64,000 bases of DNA from Nostoc sp. JL33 (GTDB lineage: Bacteria; Cyanobacteriota; Cyanobacteriia; Cyanobacteriales; Nostocaceae). A program made the translations under genes and the position numbers. The DNA lies in contig NZ_JABXKP010000074.1 of assembly GCF_017114985.1 (NCBI RefSeq), positions 62,001 through 126,000 of the forward strand. The letters run 5' to 3'. This document shows positions 1 through 10,875 of the stretch, in pieces (position 1 is the stretch's first letter; each line of letters starts with the position of its first letter). The notes under the pieces were generated by a model. That model was not told where the DNA came from. It did not search any database and worked only from the letters and a program-made list of their open reading frames with translations.

Positions 1-2
1 GC

Positions 3-302
3 GATCGCCAGCTAGGATTACAGTCACTACCCGTAATGTTTGGCATCAGCACTGCGGCTTGGATTTGTGTAGTAACGATTGATGTATTTCAAGGATTGAT
101 CGCAGCTTATCTCGTCAGCATCCATGAGAATTTGTATGCAACAATACTAATACTCTTAATCATTCCGCAAATCACCTTGCAGGATATGTATTTCCTGCGT
201 GACCCTGTAAACAATGATGTTAAGTACCAAGCCAGCGCCCAACCCTTCCTGGTTCTAGGAATGCTCGTCACTGGTTTAGCGCTGGGTCATGCTGGCGTTT
301 AA
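3..302 (+). CDS. chlG: Chlorophyll a synthase ChlG, C-terminal part (5' end outside window)
   Basis: The frame is open from the first bases of the window, so this is the last 99 codons of a longer gene. ChlG is a membrane prenyltransferase of the UbiA superfamily that attaches the phytyl or geranylgeranyl tail to chlorophyllide in the last step of chlorophyll synthesis. The C-terminal stretch QDMYFLRDPVNNDVKYQAS followed by a hydrophobic segment ending in GHAGV is characteristic of cyanobacterial ChlG. At least three hydrophobic segments are visible. The stop is TAA. An ATG at 36 exists but is internal, because the preceding residues (DRQLGLQSLPV) also fit the family. The call is secure; the upstream part cannot be seen. 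Confidence 0.95.
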   Translation, partial: DRQLGLQSLPVMFGISTAAWICVVTIDVFQGLIAAYLVSIHENLYATILILLIIPQITLQDMYFLRDPVNNDVKYQASAQPFLVLGMLVTGLALGHAGV

Positions 303-411
303 CTTCTACTTCTATAGTAAGAAGTTATGAATTAAGAGCGTCTCCGGCTCCGCTTTGCCTCCGGTTAGGAGTTAATATACTTTTAGCTCCTAATTTATAT
401 CACCACATACC

Positions 412-699
412 GTGTTTAAACTAATATCTTTCCTGATTTATGCGATTCAACCTTTATTAATCCCGATTTGCTTTGTCGTTGCTTGGACTGTAACTATTCT
501 CGCTGTTTTGAGTCTGTGGACGGCGGCGCGAGATAGTGTAACTACAGCCAAGCAAATGCATCAAATTCCTTGTAGTGGTTGCCAGTTTTTTACCGACAAT
601 TACCGTCTTAAATGTACTGTACGCCCATCTATTGCTAATACAGAAGAAGCGATCAATTGTTTTGACTATCAACCGAAGACGAATCCTTATCTGTATTAA
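412..699 (+). CDS. Small membrane-anchored protein with a Cys cluster, function unknown
   Basis: This is a 95-residue protein with a GTG start. Residues 4-35 are strongly hydrophobic and give one long or two short membrane segments. The soluble C-terminal half carries a CSGC motif (about residues 54-57) followed by two further cysteines (RLKC, INC), an arrangement that could bind a metal or form disulfides. I recognise the type as a conserved cyanobacterial hypothetical but know no function. It lies 110 bp after chlG in the same direction and could be cotranscribed. The overlapping ORF on the other strand is a shadow. Confidence 0.6.
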   Translation: MFKLISFLIYAIQPLLIPICFVVAWTVTILAVLSLWTAARDSVTTAKQMHQIPCSGCQFFTDNYRLKCTVRPSIANTEEAINCFDYQPKTNPYLY

Positions 700-1065
700 A
701 GAGTGGGGAGGGGGGAGTGGGCCAATTGCATACCCATTTACTTCATTATTCATGAACCTGCCTTAAAAAAGCATCATAACCTAGACGAGGTATATGCTTG
801 AAATCTCACAAGCCCCTCTTCAGTAGCTGCGAACGTGGTTAGCGAAGCTGTCGATAAAATTAAAGATAAGCTCACTATTTATTCTGGCGGGCTTTTAACC
901 AAAACAGATCGATTCGACTCTTTTTCTTAGTTTATGTTATTTCGTTGCTGGTCTTTATAGTGCAGTCACGCTAAAGCCTATAACACTCGCATTTAAACTT
1001 AAAATTAAGCTATGTAGAACAATATTTAAATTTATCGCAGATGTAAGAAATAAATAGAATGCTCC
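700..1065. other. Intergenic stretch, no gene seen
   Basis: The 366 bp between the small membrane protein and the DUF2887 gene contain no credible ORF. The sequence is AT-rich with a short G-rich tract just after the preceding stop. No tRNA, terminator or recognisable repeat was found. Confidence 0.5.
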
Positions 1066-1450
1066 ATGCGTCGAGACTCAATTTTTTACAAACTGTTTCA
1101 ACAATCCCCCACTCTTTTATTTGAACTCTTGACAAATCCCCCGACAAACGCAGATGCTTATCGATTTGATTCGGTAGCTGTCAAGGAACCCAAATTTGAA
1201 ATTGACGGGGTATTTCTACCACCAGAAAGTGAGACTCCTGGGGTTGTATATTTCTGTGAGGTACAGTTTCAGAAAGATGAACAGCTTTATGAAAGAGTAT
1301 TTGCTGAATCTTCACTATATTTCTACCGCAACCGCGCCAGATTTAACGACTGGCAAGCAGTTATAATTTATCCATCTCGCAATACCGAACAAAGTAACAT
1401 TTACCCTCATCGGGGATTTCTCAATAGTAACCAAGTACACCCTTGTGTAT

Positions 1451-1542
1451 TAGACATCTCCAGAAATTAAATATGCGTTATCTAGAACCCTTGTAGAGAC
1501 GTAGCATTGCTACGTCTCTACATTCTTTTTCGGAGATGTCTA
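1451..1542. mobile_element. MITE-like 92-bp element with terminal inverted repeats
   Basis: The ends are TAGACATCTCC at 1451 and its reverse complement GGAGATGTCTA ending at 1542. Both ends finish in TA, consistent with a Tc1/mariner-IS630-type element that targets TA. It encodes nothing. An internal near-perfect palindrome lies at 1492-1522. The element sits inside a DUF2887 reading frame and breaks it. Confidence 0.8.
1492..1522. repeat. 15-bp inverted repeat (palindrome) inside the MITE
   Basis: GTAGAGACGTAGCA is followed, after one base, by its reverse complement, and flanking T/A extends the match. The same 'gagacg...cgtctc' theme recurs at 62552-62573, so this is a dispersed cyanobacterial palindrome nested in, or part of, the MITE. 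Confidence 0.75.
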
Positions 1543-2031
1543 TTTGGATGAATTGGGGGATATTCGCCAATTACCTTTATGGGTAGCACTGATGGTACTA
1601 ACTACGGTAGAGAAAGAACAAGCACCTGAAGAAGCAAGGTATTTGTTAACAAGAACTCGTCAAGAAGTACCATTAACAGCGAGTCGCGCCATAATAGAGA
1701 TGGTAACGACGATCATGATGTATAGGTTTGAACAATTAAGCCAAGCGGAGGTAGAGTCTATGCTAGGACTAACACTACAGCAAACGCAAGTTTACCGAGA
1801 AATCAAGGCAGAAGGGCGAGAAGAAGGCCGAGAAGAAGGCCGAGAAGAAGGACGAGAAGCGATGGCTAATGCTATTTCTCGACTATTGACTAAGCGGCTT
1901 GGAGAACTGTCTGAGGAAATACGCTCCTCAATTTCTGGTTTATCTTTGCCTGTTCTCGCAGATTTGAGCGATGCATTGCTTGATTTCACCACCTTGGCTG
2001 ATTTGCAATCTTGGTTAGAAGAGCGAACGAA

Positions 2032-2910
2032 TTAAACTACCTGTTGTTGTTTTTGAGTTAGATGCATCGCAATTCCTTTCTCGTAATAAGCTGCTTCATT
2101 AATAAAAATAGGATAAACAGTAGACGCTCCCTCATAGAAAATATCTTTTCCTTCAAAAGTCAGAAAGATTGGATCGCCTGGATTCAAAGGTTCATAATCT
2201 CTAAACTGAAGTTGAGGGTGAATCATAGCTTGAATCTCCCCGCTATCACTTCTAGGATAATCGATAGTCCCAATGTATTCATAGAGTGTAAGCGTGTTGT
2301 TTATCTGCGGAATATTACCTTGGTTACACCCTTCAAAATAGTCTAAAATTCCATAGATAAGCTGTTCTGTTTTCTGAAATAATTCGGCGTTTAAAATATT
2401 CTGAGCCACAGCACCAACTTCTATAACAAAACCTAATTCGCACAGAGAACGCAGAAAACCATTTTCTTTAGATTGCTGATTAATACAGACTTTCACCAAA
2501 GGATTGATAGAACTTAAATAAGCACCTAAACGAAGTAATAAAGGATGCATATCACAAAAAATCAGACTTAACCCCATGTTGGCAGTTGTGCTGTGCAAAT
2601 CAACAATTACATCCACAAAGGGCTGATTTTGCGGTTGCAATATCTGTTGAATTCCTTTCGCACGCGTATCTTCATAACTTGAGAGTTGGAAATTATGTAA
2701 GCCTTGATTGGTGAAGGAACGATTTAAATCCTTATCAATGTATCGTTTGCCTTCTTCAATAGCTTTGAGATTACCAAGTAATGCCAGAGTTTTAAAACTT
2801 GATCTATTGATTAAATTAGGATACTGCTGAAACTTTTTGACTAAATGTACTCCTGTTAACTCATTACCGTGGATTCCTCCAACGATCGCAACTCGTTCAA
2901 TGTGACTCAT
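2032..2910 (-). CDS. Aspartoacylase (AspA/AstE family zinc hydrolase)
   Basis: This 292-residue protein is predicted to hydrolyse N-acyl-L-aspartate to aspartate and a fatty acid or acetate in the cytoplasm. The zinc motif GGIHGNE is at residues 12-18 (His and Glu ligands), and [11 protein letters not shown] around residue 105 supplies the next ligand region. DKDLNRSF, typical of aspartoacylases, is at about residues 59-66. The length fits the family (about 290-310). The start at ATG 2910 gives the expected N-terminus [12 protein letters not shown]. Its stop overlaps the end of the convergent DUF2887 pseudogene by 4 bp. It appears to be a single-gene unit. Confidence 0.92.
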   Translation of the reverse strand: MSHIERVAIVGGIHGNELTGVHLVKKFQQYPNLINRSSFKTLALLGNLKAIEEGKRYIDKDLNRSFTNQGLHNFQLSSYEDTRAKGIQQILQPQNQPFVDVIVDLHSTTANMGLSLIFCDMHPLLLRLGAYLSSINPLVKVCINQQSKENGFLRSLCELGFVIEVGAVAQNILNAELFQKTEQLIYGILDYFEGCNQGNIPQINNTLTLYEYIGTIDYPRSDSGEIQAMIHPQLQFRDYEPLNPGDPIFLTFEGKDIFYEGASTVYPIFINEAAYYEKGIAMHLTQKQQQVV

Positions 2911-3050
2911 AAGAACCTCATGCCTAAAAACTTATAGGTGGACACTATAATGCCCATCCTATGCTTATTGAGAATAGTGCAAGATACAAGACAGAAGTAT
3001 ACCTTTAGGGAAACTGAAACTTGATTTGTCAACCCCTAAAATGTTTAGTT

Positions 3051-3194
3051 ATGAACATTTTGCTTAAACAAGAACTCAAAACCTTTCTAGCCAAGGGGTT
3101 CGGGACATTAGTAGAAGTTATGGGCGATTTGGACAGCACCCCTGTAATACCTTATAGAACAGATGTAATCTTGCGTGGGGAGGATGCTGACTAA
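3051..3194 (+). CDS. Possible 47-residue ORF or gene fragment
   Basis: A 47-codon ATG frame reads MNILLKQELKTFLAKGFGTL... and ends in ...LRGEDAD. Composition is protein-like, and it lies in an otherwise empty gap. I do not recognise it. It could be a small gene or the remnant of a longer one. No strong ribosome binding site is visible. Confidence 0.3.
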   Translation: MNILLKQELKTFLAKGFGTLVEVMGDLDSTPVIPYRTDVILRGEDAD

Positions 3195-3203
3195 ATATTG
3201 TAA

Positions 3204-4490
<1,287 letters not shown>

Positions 4491-4512
4491 ATTTGTTGCA
4501 AAAATTCATCTT

Positions 4513-4664
4513 CATAACGACAACTTCATCTGTGGTAACGACAGCTTAAGCATTCATAACAACAGCTTTAGCTGTGGTAACGACAGCTTTAAGATTACTT
4601 ATGAATGTATTAGTTGTGGTAACGACAGCTTTAACATTCATAACGACAGCTTTAACATTCATTA
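4513..4664. repeat. Imperfect tandem repeat, TGGTAACGACAGCTTTA / CATTCATAACGACAGC units
   Basis: Six or seven variants of TAACGACAGCTTTA alternate with CATTCATAA and GCTGTGG spacers. The array ends exactly where the Uma2 fragment starts, which suggests that it replaced or invaded the 5' part of that gene. No coding frame runs through it. Confidence 0.75.
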
Positions 4665-5069
4665 GGTGATCAAGCAGTCATTCGTGGACAAGATCCCGTT
4701 ACTCTTCCTAATCAAAGTGAGCCTGAGCCAGATGTTGTCATTGCACGAGGAAGAGATGAAGATTATCTGGCTCATCATCCCTATCCCGAAGATATTTTGT
4801 TAGTGATCGAAATTTCGGATAAAACTCTAGATTATGATCAAACAACCAAGCTGTCATTGTATGCGGAAGCCGGAATTTCTGATTACTGGATTGTGAATTT
4901 GCCAGCTCGTCAACTTGAGCGACACAGCCAACCGTATCAAAATGCTCAAAGCAAGTTTAGCTATCTCAGCAAACAGATTTCTCTATCTAACCAGTCAGTA
5001 ACTATTCCTGGATTTGAAGATGCATTATTGGACTTGAGTCGATTGTTTCCAGAGAGTGCTAGTGAATGA
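4665..5069 (+). pseudogene. Uma2-family nuclease fragment, N-terminus lost
   Basis: The frame is open from about 4650, right after the tandem repeat, and encodes the C-terminal two thirds of an Uma2 protein (DUF820, PD-(D/E)XK fold). EPEPDVVIARG and ILLVIEISDKTLDYD hold the catalytic Asp/Glu region, and YAEAGISDYWIVNL is the family's signature. The roughly 60-70 N-terminal residues are missing and there is no sensible start before an internal TTG at 4797. Uma2 proteins are widespread in cyanobacteria and often linked to mobile DNA. Confidence 0.8.
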
Positions 5070-5139
5070 TTTTGTGAGTGCGATCGCGTAAATAAGTGTT
5101 GTAAGTAGGTAAGCGCAAATAATTAAAAGATAGTGTAGA

Positions 5140-5207
5140 GTGTGTTACCGAAGCTGTAACACACCGAAAATCAGAAATGGTGCGTTAGAGTTTCACGCTA
5201 ACGCACC
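5140..5207. repeat. Pair of palindromic repeats ahead of the CdiI-like gene
   Basis: GTGTGTTAC (5140-5148) pairs with GTAACACAC (5156-5164), and GGTGCGTTAG (5179-5188) pairs with CTAACGCACC (5198-5207). Both stems are perfect. They are typical dispersed hairpins and lie directly before the next gene's start codon, so they would be in its leader. Confidence 0.8.
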
Positions 5208-5223
5208 TTATAAAAGTTTTTTT

Positions 5224-5580
5224 ATGCTCGAACAATTATTTGACATAGACTATAGAACTGATCCACACTGGATAGTCAAGTCATACTTTAATGCAATAGG
5301 GGGTATCTCTTTTCCTTATGCAATCAATACTCTTTTAAAAGGTACTGGTTATGGTAATGAATATAATATGTGTGCATTTCCTTGCGAAGATGAGGATGAT
5401 ATATTTGATGGGGTTCGCTTTAGCCATCTTGATGAAGATAAAATAGTTTCTCAGGAGATATTCAAAAAATATCTCAAAATAGCGGCTGAAAGGTACATTG
5501 AACTTAATCCCGAAAGGGCAGATGAGGTTCAAAATGTACTCAAAAATTTTAATTTATTAGGTTCGCCTGAAGTGCATTGA
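5224..5580 (+). CDS. CdiI-like ribonuclease toxin immunity protein, orphan
   Basis: A 118-residue acidic protein from ATG 5224. The pattern FNAIGGISFPYAINTLLKG..., then CAFPCEDED-DIFDGVRFS, VISQEIF-like KIVSQEIFKKYLKIAA, resembles the CdiI family that neutralises the RNase domain of contact-dependent inhibition or polymorphic toxins. No CdiA, RHS or other toxin gene is next to it, so it would be an orphan immunity gene. The frame extends upstream to 5140, but that part is a palindromic repeat. The family call rests on recognition of the FDGV/hydrophobic pattern only. Confidence 0.6.
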   Translation: MLEQLFDIDYRTDPHWIVKSYFNAIGGISFPYAINTLLKGTGYGNEYNMCAFPCEDEDDIFDGVRFSHLDEDKIVSQEIFKKYLKIAAERYIELNPERADEVQNVLKNFNLLGSPEVH

Positions 5581-5608
5581 CCAAAGAGAAATGATCACAC
5601 TACTAAAA

Positions 5609-5947
5609 TTATCCAATCTTTTTAAGATTAAATGTAGAGCGATCGCTTACAATACACTTCAAATAAGTTTGCTCAGAATTCATCGGCAAAATCCGCAACT
5701 TCCGATTTTTAAAGTCTGGTTCTAACCCTAAAACTTCCATTGGCGTTACGCCCAAAAGGGCATAGGGTACTTCTGTGAGTTCCAAACAATCAAAGGTTCC
5801 TTGACGCTCTGCAATACTAAGTTCAACATCTCGGAAAATCCGCCCCTGCTGCACTCCAGCAGCAGTCTCTACCTGGGCTTCTCCACCTTGAACTAAACCT
5901 AGTTGACTAATAATGCTAGCAGGTCTCACAAATTGACTCATAACCAA
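5609..5947 (-). pseudogene. Retropepsin-like (clan AA) aspartyl protease, N-terminal part missing
   Basis: 112 codons with the C-terminal half of a clan AA aspartic protease-like protein of the small bacterial type. VPYALLGVTPMEVLGLEPDF followed by RKLRILPMN is the usual C-terminal block. The catalytic D-S/T-G segment that should stand near the N-terminus is absent, and I found no trace of it upstream. It is therefore either a truncated relic or a divergent non-catalytic member. Confidence 0.6.
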
Positions 5948-6038
5948 AAACAGTGCTTTACTTATAGCTTACTCTGCGATCGCCTCACTTAAATCATGAG
6001 TTCTTTCTGCATTTTCTCAAGTTTTTCTAAATTCCTAA

Positions 6039-6671
6039 TTATGTAAAAAGACGTATTAACCAATTGGTAAACCTTCTAGCAATATCTGTATTGGGTCGGA
6101 GAGCTTGCTTAGTAATCGCTTGTCCCATAGGGCGACCAGGTTCATCTTGCCAAGCAAGATATGTGTGAATAACTGCTTTACTAATATCTAATGGTTTAAA
6201 AGTTGTTACTTTATTCACTTGTGCTTCAGCAATAGATTCTCTCACAAATGCTAGGGACGTCGGTTCTGCCAGTTCGGCACAAAAGTCCTCTAATTTACCT
6301 GAATCTTGATTATTTGGCATCAGCCAAAATCCTAGCTTGGGTTCATCTGTAATCCCCTCAACTATTGTTCCATCAATATCAGGAATATCAGGTAATTTAT
6401 AGCTATAGTGACTTAATTTACCTTTGATGCTTGCCCATCTGCCTTCAAGAGAAGTATCAGCATCAAGCATTACTCCTATCACTTCAGGATGATCAGGACG
6501 TACAATCAAAGCATTCAGACGTTTTAAAACTTTTGTATCTCCATTGCACTCATATATTCCAAAAGTTTCAGGAACTTGGTGAGCAGCACACAAAGCCATT
6601 ACGACATGGCAATCATCTGTCCCTTCTACAAGTAATACTTTATCGGTGTCTTGCTTACAGATATCACTCAT
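6039..6671 (-). CDS. TOPRIM-like DUF3226 protein, partner of the AAA ATPase
   Basis: A 210-residue protein with the two marks of a TOPRIM fold: a hydrophobic strand ending in VEG (LLVEGTDD, Glu16) and a D-x-D pair (GVMLDADTS, Asp70 and Asp72). Such domains bind Mg2+ and cut or join nucleic acid in OLD nucleases, topoisomerases and primases. The gene begins 5 bp after the AAA ATPase gene and is surely cotranslated with it. An ATPase plus a separate TOPRIM protein is the organisation seen in several anti-phage modules (OLD-type and PARIS AriA/AriB), though PARIS AriB is a different TOPRIM family (DUF4435). The cellular target is unknown. Confidence 0.75.
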   Translation of the reverse strand: MSDICKQDTDKVLLVEGTDDCHVVMALCAAHQVPETFGIYECNGDTKVLKRLNALIVRPDHPEVIGVMLDADTSLEGRWASIKGKLSHYSYKLPDIPDIDGTIVEGITDEPKLGFWLMPNNQDSGKLEDFCAELAEPTSLAFVRESIAEAQVNKVTTFKPLDISKAVIHTYLAWQDEPGRPMGQAITKQALRPNTDIARRFTNWLIRLFT

Positions 6672-6676
6672 ATTAT

Positions 6677-7822
6677 TTAGCGTATTTCAACATCTGTTTC
6701 AAGAGAATCCGTAAGCGTCTCTGAAGTGTATTCTGTTACCTTAATAAGATTATCTTTAACTTCAAGTCTAAAGAAAGCACCAAGTGAAGGACACTTATTC
6801 CATGCACTTTCAAAACCCTTTACACAATCTCGACTATGTGTTGTTGCAAATACTTGAACGTTCAACCTTTCAGAGAAACGAAAAACAATATCCCAAACTT
6901 TAGGCTGTACTGTCCAATGCAATCCATTTTCAAATTCATCAATTAAAAGGATGCCATTTCGAGCATTTACGAGAGCAACAATTATATGGAATAAACGAGT
7001 CATCCCATCACCCATACTTTTTAGAGGTAATGGCTCATCTATACCTTCAATTTTTATTAGTGGAATACGATTATCGCCTCCCTGCCTACGATTATTGCCT
7101 CCGATTCCTTTGCTAATATCTTCTACAAAAGCAACTCCAGATACTTTAGGTTCAATAAGTTTTAGGGCAGAAATAACCTCTGATTCCAAATTAGTTAAAC
7201 TTGTCAAATCCCAAAGAGCGGCTAATTTTCGATTAGGCATATTCTCTGTCGAGACAAATTGCCATGTGTATTTAAATTCAGCATCTAGCCGTTCGTAAAC
7301 AATTCTAGATGTGAGCCTCATATCTTTAAAATCACGATTTAATCTGAAGAGTCTCCGAGTTTTTTCACTTTCTTCTGCTACCAGAACAACTTCAATATCG
7401 GATAAATCCTCATAAAACTGCTCATCAGTGATGCGGATTCTTTTCGTGCTTCCTTCGTCATCAGATTTAATCTGATATGCAGCAACACTAATATGAATCT
7501 TTGCGCTTGAAGAAACTTCTCCTAGAATGATGCCTTCTTTTCCTATATCGGGTAATTTATGACCAAAAAAGAGATGACGTATGGGATTACCAAGAAAAGT
7601 TTGAGAATATGGTTGTGCCTCACTAACCCAAGATCCTTGCCTCGAATCTACAAGTTCAAGGAGATTCATCGGTGAAGCGTTGCTGGCATAAAGTTCTATT
7701 GCTTCGAGAAATGTACTCTTACCAGCATTATTCCTGCCGACAATGAGGTTAACATTACCTAATCTCTTAACCTCAAGATGATGAAAAAGTCTGAAATTAT
7801 GTATTTGGAAGGACTCTAGCAT
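6677..7822 (-). CDS. SMC/OLD-like AAA ATPase (AAA_15/AAA_21 type)
   Basis: A 381-residue ABC-type ATPase domain protein. Walker A is GRNNAGKST at residues 29-37. A signature-like KSMGDGMTR precedes Walker B (ILLIDEFENGLH, about residue 290), and TTHSRD near residue 328 is the switch histidine. The middle region is variable, as in OLD and AriA-like ATPases. It is followed after 5 bp by the TOPRIM gene, so the two probably form a complex in which ATP binding controls a nuclease. The pair stands alone between a protease fragment and secA. Confidence 0.85.
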   Translation of the reverse strand: MLESFQIHNFRLFHHLEVKRLGNVNLIVGRNNAGKSTFLEAIELYASNASPMNLLELVDSRQGSWVSEAQPYSQTFLGNPIRHLFFGHKLPDIGKEGIILGEVSSSAKIHISVAAYQIKSDDEGSTKRIRITDEQFYEDLSDIEVVLVAEESEKTRRLFRLNRDFKDMRLTSRIVYERLDAEFKYTWQFVSTENMPNRKLAALWDLTSLTNLESEVISALKLIEPKVSGVAFVEDISKGIGGNNRRQGGDNRIPLIKIEGIDEPLPLKSMGDGMTRLFHIIVALVNARNGILLIDEFENGLHWTVQPKVWDIVFRFSERLNVQVFATTHSRDCVKGFESAWNKCPSLGAFFRLEVKDNLIKVTEYTSETLTDSLETDVEIR

Positions 7823-8015
7823 ATAAGCTCGACCTAATCCTTTTTCATTAGCTTACAAGATACTAGACTATACAACCAACATCCTCAATCAAGAAGACTG
7901 ATTGTTACGGAACAAACTGGAAAAGAAATGCTTTTTCTTTGAAAAAAAGTAAGCGATTCACCCTCTCAGCAACAATACTCAACTAATTCTTCTACGTAAC
8001 GCATGCACTACTAGC

Positions 8016-8056
8016 ATAAAACAAAGACGCTAAGAAACCTTTGCCTCTTAGCGCCT
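8016..8056 (-). terminator. Rho-independent terminator of secA
   Basis: TCTTAGCGCCT (8046-8056) and AGACGCTAAGA (8025-8035) form an 11-bp stem with one G-U pair. On the minus strand it is followed by TTTGTTTTAT. It lies 27 bp past the secA stop codon. Confidence 0.75.
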
Positions 8057-8082
8057 CTGGGTGAGATATTCTTTCTAATTTC

Positions 8083-10875
8083 CTACACCATCTCAGACGA
8101 AGCCTGCATCATCTGCTGCGGCTGCGGCTGGAACATAAATAACGAGTACACCACATCTCGGCGAATGTTGACCATCATATCCAAGAAGAGTTCGTAACCC
8201 TCGCTCTTATACTCAATTAGCGGGTCTTTTTGCCCATAACCACGCAATCCTACCGATTCGCGCAAGGCATCCATTTGTTGCAGGTGTTCCCGCCACAGAG
8301 TATCAATGCGTTGCAAGATAAAAAAGCGTTCAGCTTGGCGCATCAGTCCGGGTTGAACTTGGTCAATCTGCGCTTCTTTGAGATCGTAAGCAATTCGCAC
8401 CTGTTCATGGAGGAAAGCTTTAATCTCAGTAACCGACATATCCTCTAATTGATTTGGCTGCAAATCCGCTAGCAGATAGACGAATTCTTTGACTTTCTCC
8501 ACCAGCTTTTCTAATTCCCACTCTTCCGAGGGCAAGTCTATATTGATGTAGTAGTCAACGATGTCATCCATCGTTTTTTCAGCGTACTTGATTACCTGTT
8601 CTTTCAAATCTTGACCTTCTAACACTCGGCGACGTTCGGCATAAATAGCACGACGTTGATTATTCATCACCTCGTCATACTCAAACACCTGCTTACGAAT
8701 GTCGTAGTAGTAGGTTTCAACTTTTTTCTGTGCGCCTTCCAAACTGCGGGTAAGCATCCCAGATTCGATGGGCATATCTTCTTCCACTTGGAAGGCATTC
8801 ATTAACCCAGCAACGCGATCGCCACCAAAAATCCGCAATAAGTTATCCTCTAAACTGAGGAAGAATCTCGTGGTTCCAGGGTCGCCTTGTCTTCCTGCAC
8901 GTCCGCGCAACTGGTTGTCAATCCGCCGCGATTCATGGCGTTCTGTACCAATTACGTGCAAACCGCCGATTTCCACGACCTCATTATGTTCGCGGGTCGT
9001 AAATTGTTCGTATTCCTGCTTAATGCGGTTATAAGCTGCCCGCAATTTCTGAATCACGGGGTCGTCGATGGGAGCTTTTTCTGCCGCTACAGCTACCTTG
9101 TCTTCTGCTTCCAATTCCGGTAAACTGCGATCGCCATATTCACGCACCGCAATATCTACTGCTTCTTTAAGTAGTTTCTCCGTTTCTTTTGTCAACTGGG
9201 TGGGGAAAATTTCTGGTGAAGCCCGCCAAGTTTTGACTTTTTTACCAGGGGCAAAACCTTGGCCACTGCCGTGTCCTGTTGGTAATCCGGCTGCTCTTTG
9301 AACGCCAAAGCTGTCTTCATCTTCTGGCATGACGATTCGGGGCATGAAGTATTCCCGCAGCTTCAGACGCGCCATATATTCGGAGTTACCACCGAGGATG
9401 ATATCAGTACCTCTACCAGCCATATTGGTAGCAATGGTAACAGCACCTTTCCGTCCGGCTTGGGCGACGATTTCCGCCTCACGCTCCACGTTTTCCGGTC
9501 GGGCGTTGAGTAATTCGTGGGGAATTTCTAGTTGCTTCAGCAGTCGGCTGAGAAGTTCTGATTTTTCTACACTAGTGGTTCCTACTAATACAGGTCTGCC
9601 GAGTTCGTGCATTTCGGCACATTCTTTAGCGATCGCACCCCATTTGCCCGATTCTGTCTTAAAGACCATATCAGACAAATCTTCGCGTCTTCTGGCTTGA
9701 TTGGTGGGAATTACCGCGACTTCCAGCTTGTAAATTTTTTCAAATTCTGGTTCTTCCGTTTTTGCTGTTCCGGTCATTCCACCGAGTTTTGGATACAGCA
9801 AAAACATATTTTGATAAGTAATTGTCGCTAGAGTTTGAGTTTCTGGCTGAATTTCTTCGTGTTCTTTGGCTTCAATAGCCTGGTGTAATCCATCACTCCA
9901 ACGCCGTCCGGGTAGCACCCGGCCAGTAAATTCATCCACAATTACCACTTCCCCATTGCGGACGATGTAATTTACGTCCTTGAGAAAAAGTTCTTTGGCT
10001 TTAATCGCATTGAAAACAAAGTGCGCCCAAGGATCTTCAGGGTCAAATAAATCTGTGACTCCCAAAAGATTTTCCGATTCAGCAAAGCCTTCATCTGTCA
10101 ATAGCACGTTACGAGCTTTTTCATCCACATCGTAATGCTCGTCTTTTTTGAGTGTGAAGGCGATTTCGGCGGCTTGCAGATACTTTTCTGTAGGTCTTTC
10201 TACCTGCCCAGAAATAATCAGTGGTGTCCGCGCCTCATCAATTAAAATCGAGTCTACCTCGTCAATTACACAATAATTGAACGGACGTTGCACCACATCT
10301 GCCATTGATGTCGCCATGTTATCCCGCAGGTAGTCAAACCCGATCTCACTGTTGGTGACATAGGTAATATCGCAGTCGTAATTTTTCTGGCGTTCGCTGG
10401 GAGTCATGCTTGCCTGGATTAGCCCCACACTCAGCCCCAAGAATCGATGCACCTGTCCCATCCATTCCGCATCTCGACGAGCCAGGTAATCGTTGACGGT
10501 GATGACGTGTACACCTTTACCAGTCAGGGCATTCAGATAACTCGGCAAGGTGGCAACCAATGTTTTACCCTCGCCGGTTTTCATTTCGGCAATTTGCCCT
10601 ATATGCAAAATGATCCCGCCAAGGAGTTGGACATCAAAGTGCCGCAAGCCTAAAACTCGTCGTCCTGCTTCCCGGACAACGGCATAAGCTTCTGGCAATA
10701 GGTCATCGAGAGTTTCGCCTTTGGCAACCCGTTGTTTAAATTCGGCGGTTTTACCTTTTAACTGATCATCGGAAAGAACCTTAATGTCTTCCTCTAAAAG
10801 GTTAATTTCAGTAACAGAAGGTTGGTATTTTTTAAGCTTACGAGCGTTGGGGTCGCCCAACAAAAGTTTTAGCAT
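8083..10875 (-). CDS. secA: Preprotein translocase ATPase SecA
   Basis: This 930-residue protein is the motor that drives unfolded preproteins through SecYEG at the plasma and thylakoid membranes. Walker A is [19 protein letters not shown], the DEAD-type box is [18 protein letters not shown], and [12 protein letters not shown] marks the second RecA domain. [11 protein letters not shown] and the HSD/HWD region ([18 protein letters not shown]) follow in the expected order. The C-terminal Cys-rich zinc tail of proteobacterial SecA is absent, as is usual in cyanobacteria. The length fits cyanobacterial SecA (about 930). It is transcribed alone, with a terminator downstream. Confidence 0.98.
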   Translation of the reverse strand: MLKLLLGDPNARKLKKYQPSVTEINLLEEDIKVLSDDQLKGKTAEFKQRVAKGETLDDLLPEAYAVVREAGRRVLGLRHFDVQLLGGIILHIGQIAEMKTGEGKTLVATLPSYLNALTGKGVHVITVNDYLARRDAEWMGQVHRFLGLSVGLIQASMTPSERQKNYDCDITYVTNSEIGFDYLRDNMATSMADVVQRPFNYCVIDEVDSILIDEARTPLIISGQVERPTEKYLQAAEIAFTLKKDEHYDVDEKARNVLLTDEGFAESENLLGVTDLFDPEDPWAHFVFNAIKAKELFLKDVNYIVRNGEVVIVDEFTGRVLPGRRWSDGLHQAIEAKEHEEIQPETQTLATITYQNMFLLYPKLGGMTGTAKTEEPEFEKIYKLEVAVIPTNQARRREDLSDMVFKTESGKWGAIAKECAEMHELGRPVLVGTTSVEKSELLSRLLKQLEIPHELLNARPENVEREAEIVAQAGRKGAVTIATNMAGRGTDIILGGNSEYMARLKLREYFMPRIVMPEDEDSFGVQRAAGLPTGHGSGQGFAPGKKVKTWRASPEIFPTQLTKETEKLLKEAVDIAVREYGDRSLPELEAEDKVAVAAEKAPIDDPVIQKLRAAYNRIKQEYEQFTTREHNEVVEIGGLHVIGTERHESRRIDNQLRGRAGRQGDPGTTRFFLSLEDNLLRIFGGDRVAGLMNAFQVEEDMPIESGMLTRSLEGAQKKVETYYYDIRKQVFEYDEVMNNQRRAIYAERRRVLEGQDLKEQVIKYAEKTMDDIVDYYINIDLPSEEWELEKLVEKVKEFVYLLADLQPNQLEDMSVTEIKAFLHEQVRIAYDLKEAQIDQVQPGLMRQAERFFILQRIDTLWREHLQQMDALRESVGLRGYGQKDPLIEYKSEGYELFLDMMVNIRRDVVYSLFMFQPQPQQMMQASSEMV

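Larger units (their letters stand above)
1066..2035 (+). pseudogene. Rpn/DUF2887 family protein split by a MITE insertion
   Basis: Two ORFs in series encode the two parts of one Rpn/PD-(D/E)XK-type protein (DUF2887, often annotated as a putative transposase or recombination-promoting nuclease). The first (1066-1470) has the N-terminal nuclease-like region with FEIDGVFLPP and YFCEVQFQKDE, which fit the D...ExQ motif of this family. The second (1544-2035) begins with YLDELGDIRQLPLWV and ends in the usual helical tail with four GREE-type repeats (12-bp units, about 1806-1856). A 92-bp element with inverted ends (1451-1542) separates them and introduces the stop. Removing it restores a plausible reading (HPC-V-YLDELGD). 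The intact protein would be about 290 residues. Whether the second part is translated alone is doubtful. Confidence 0.85.

Noticed and set aside
8230..10653. Several plus-strand ORFs of 68-123 codons across secA
   Set aside because: All are antisense shadows of secA with no independent features.
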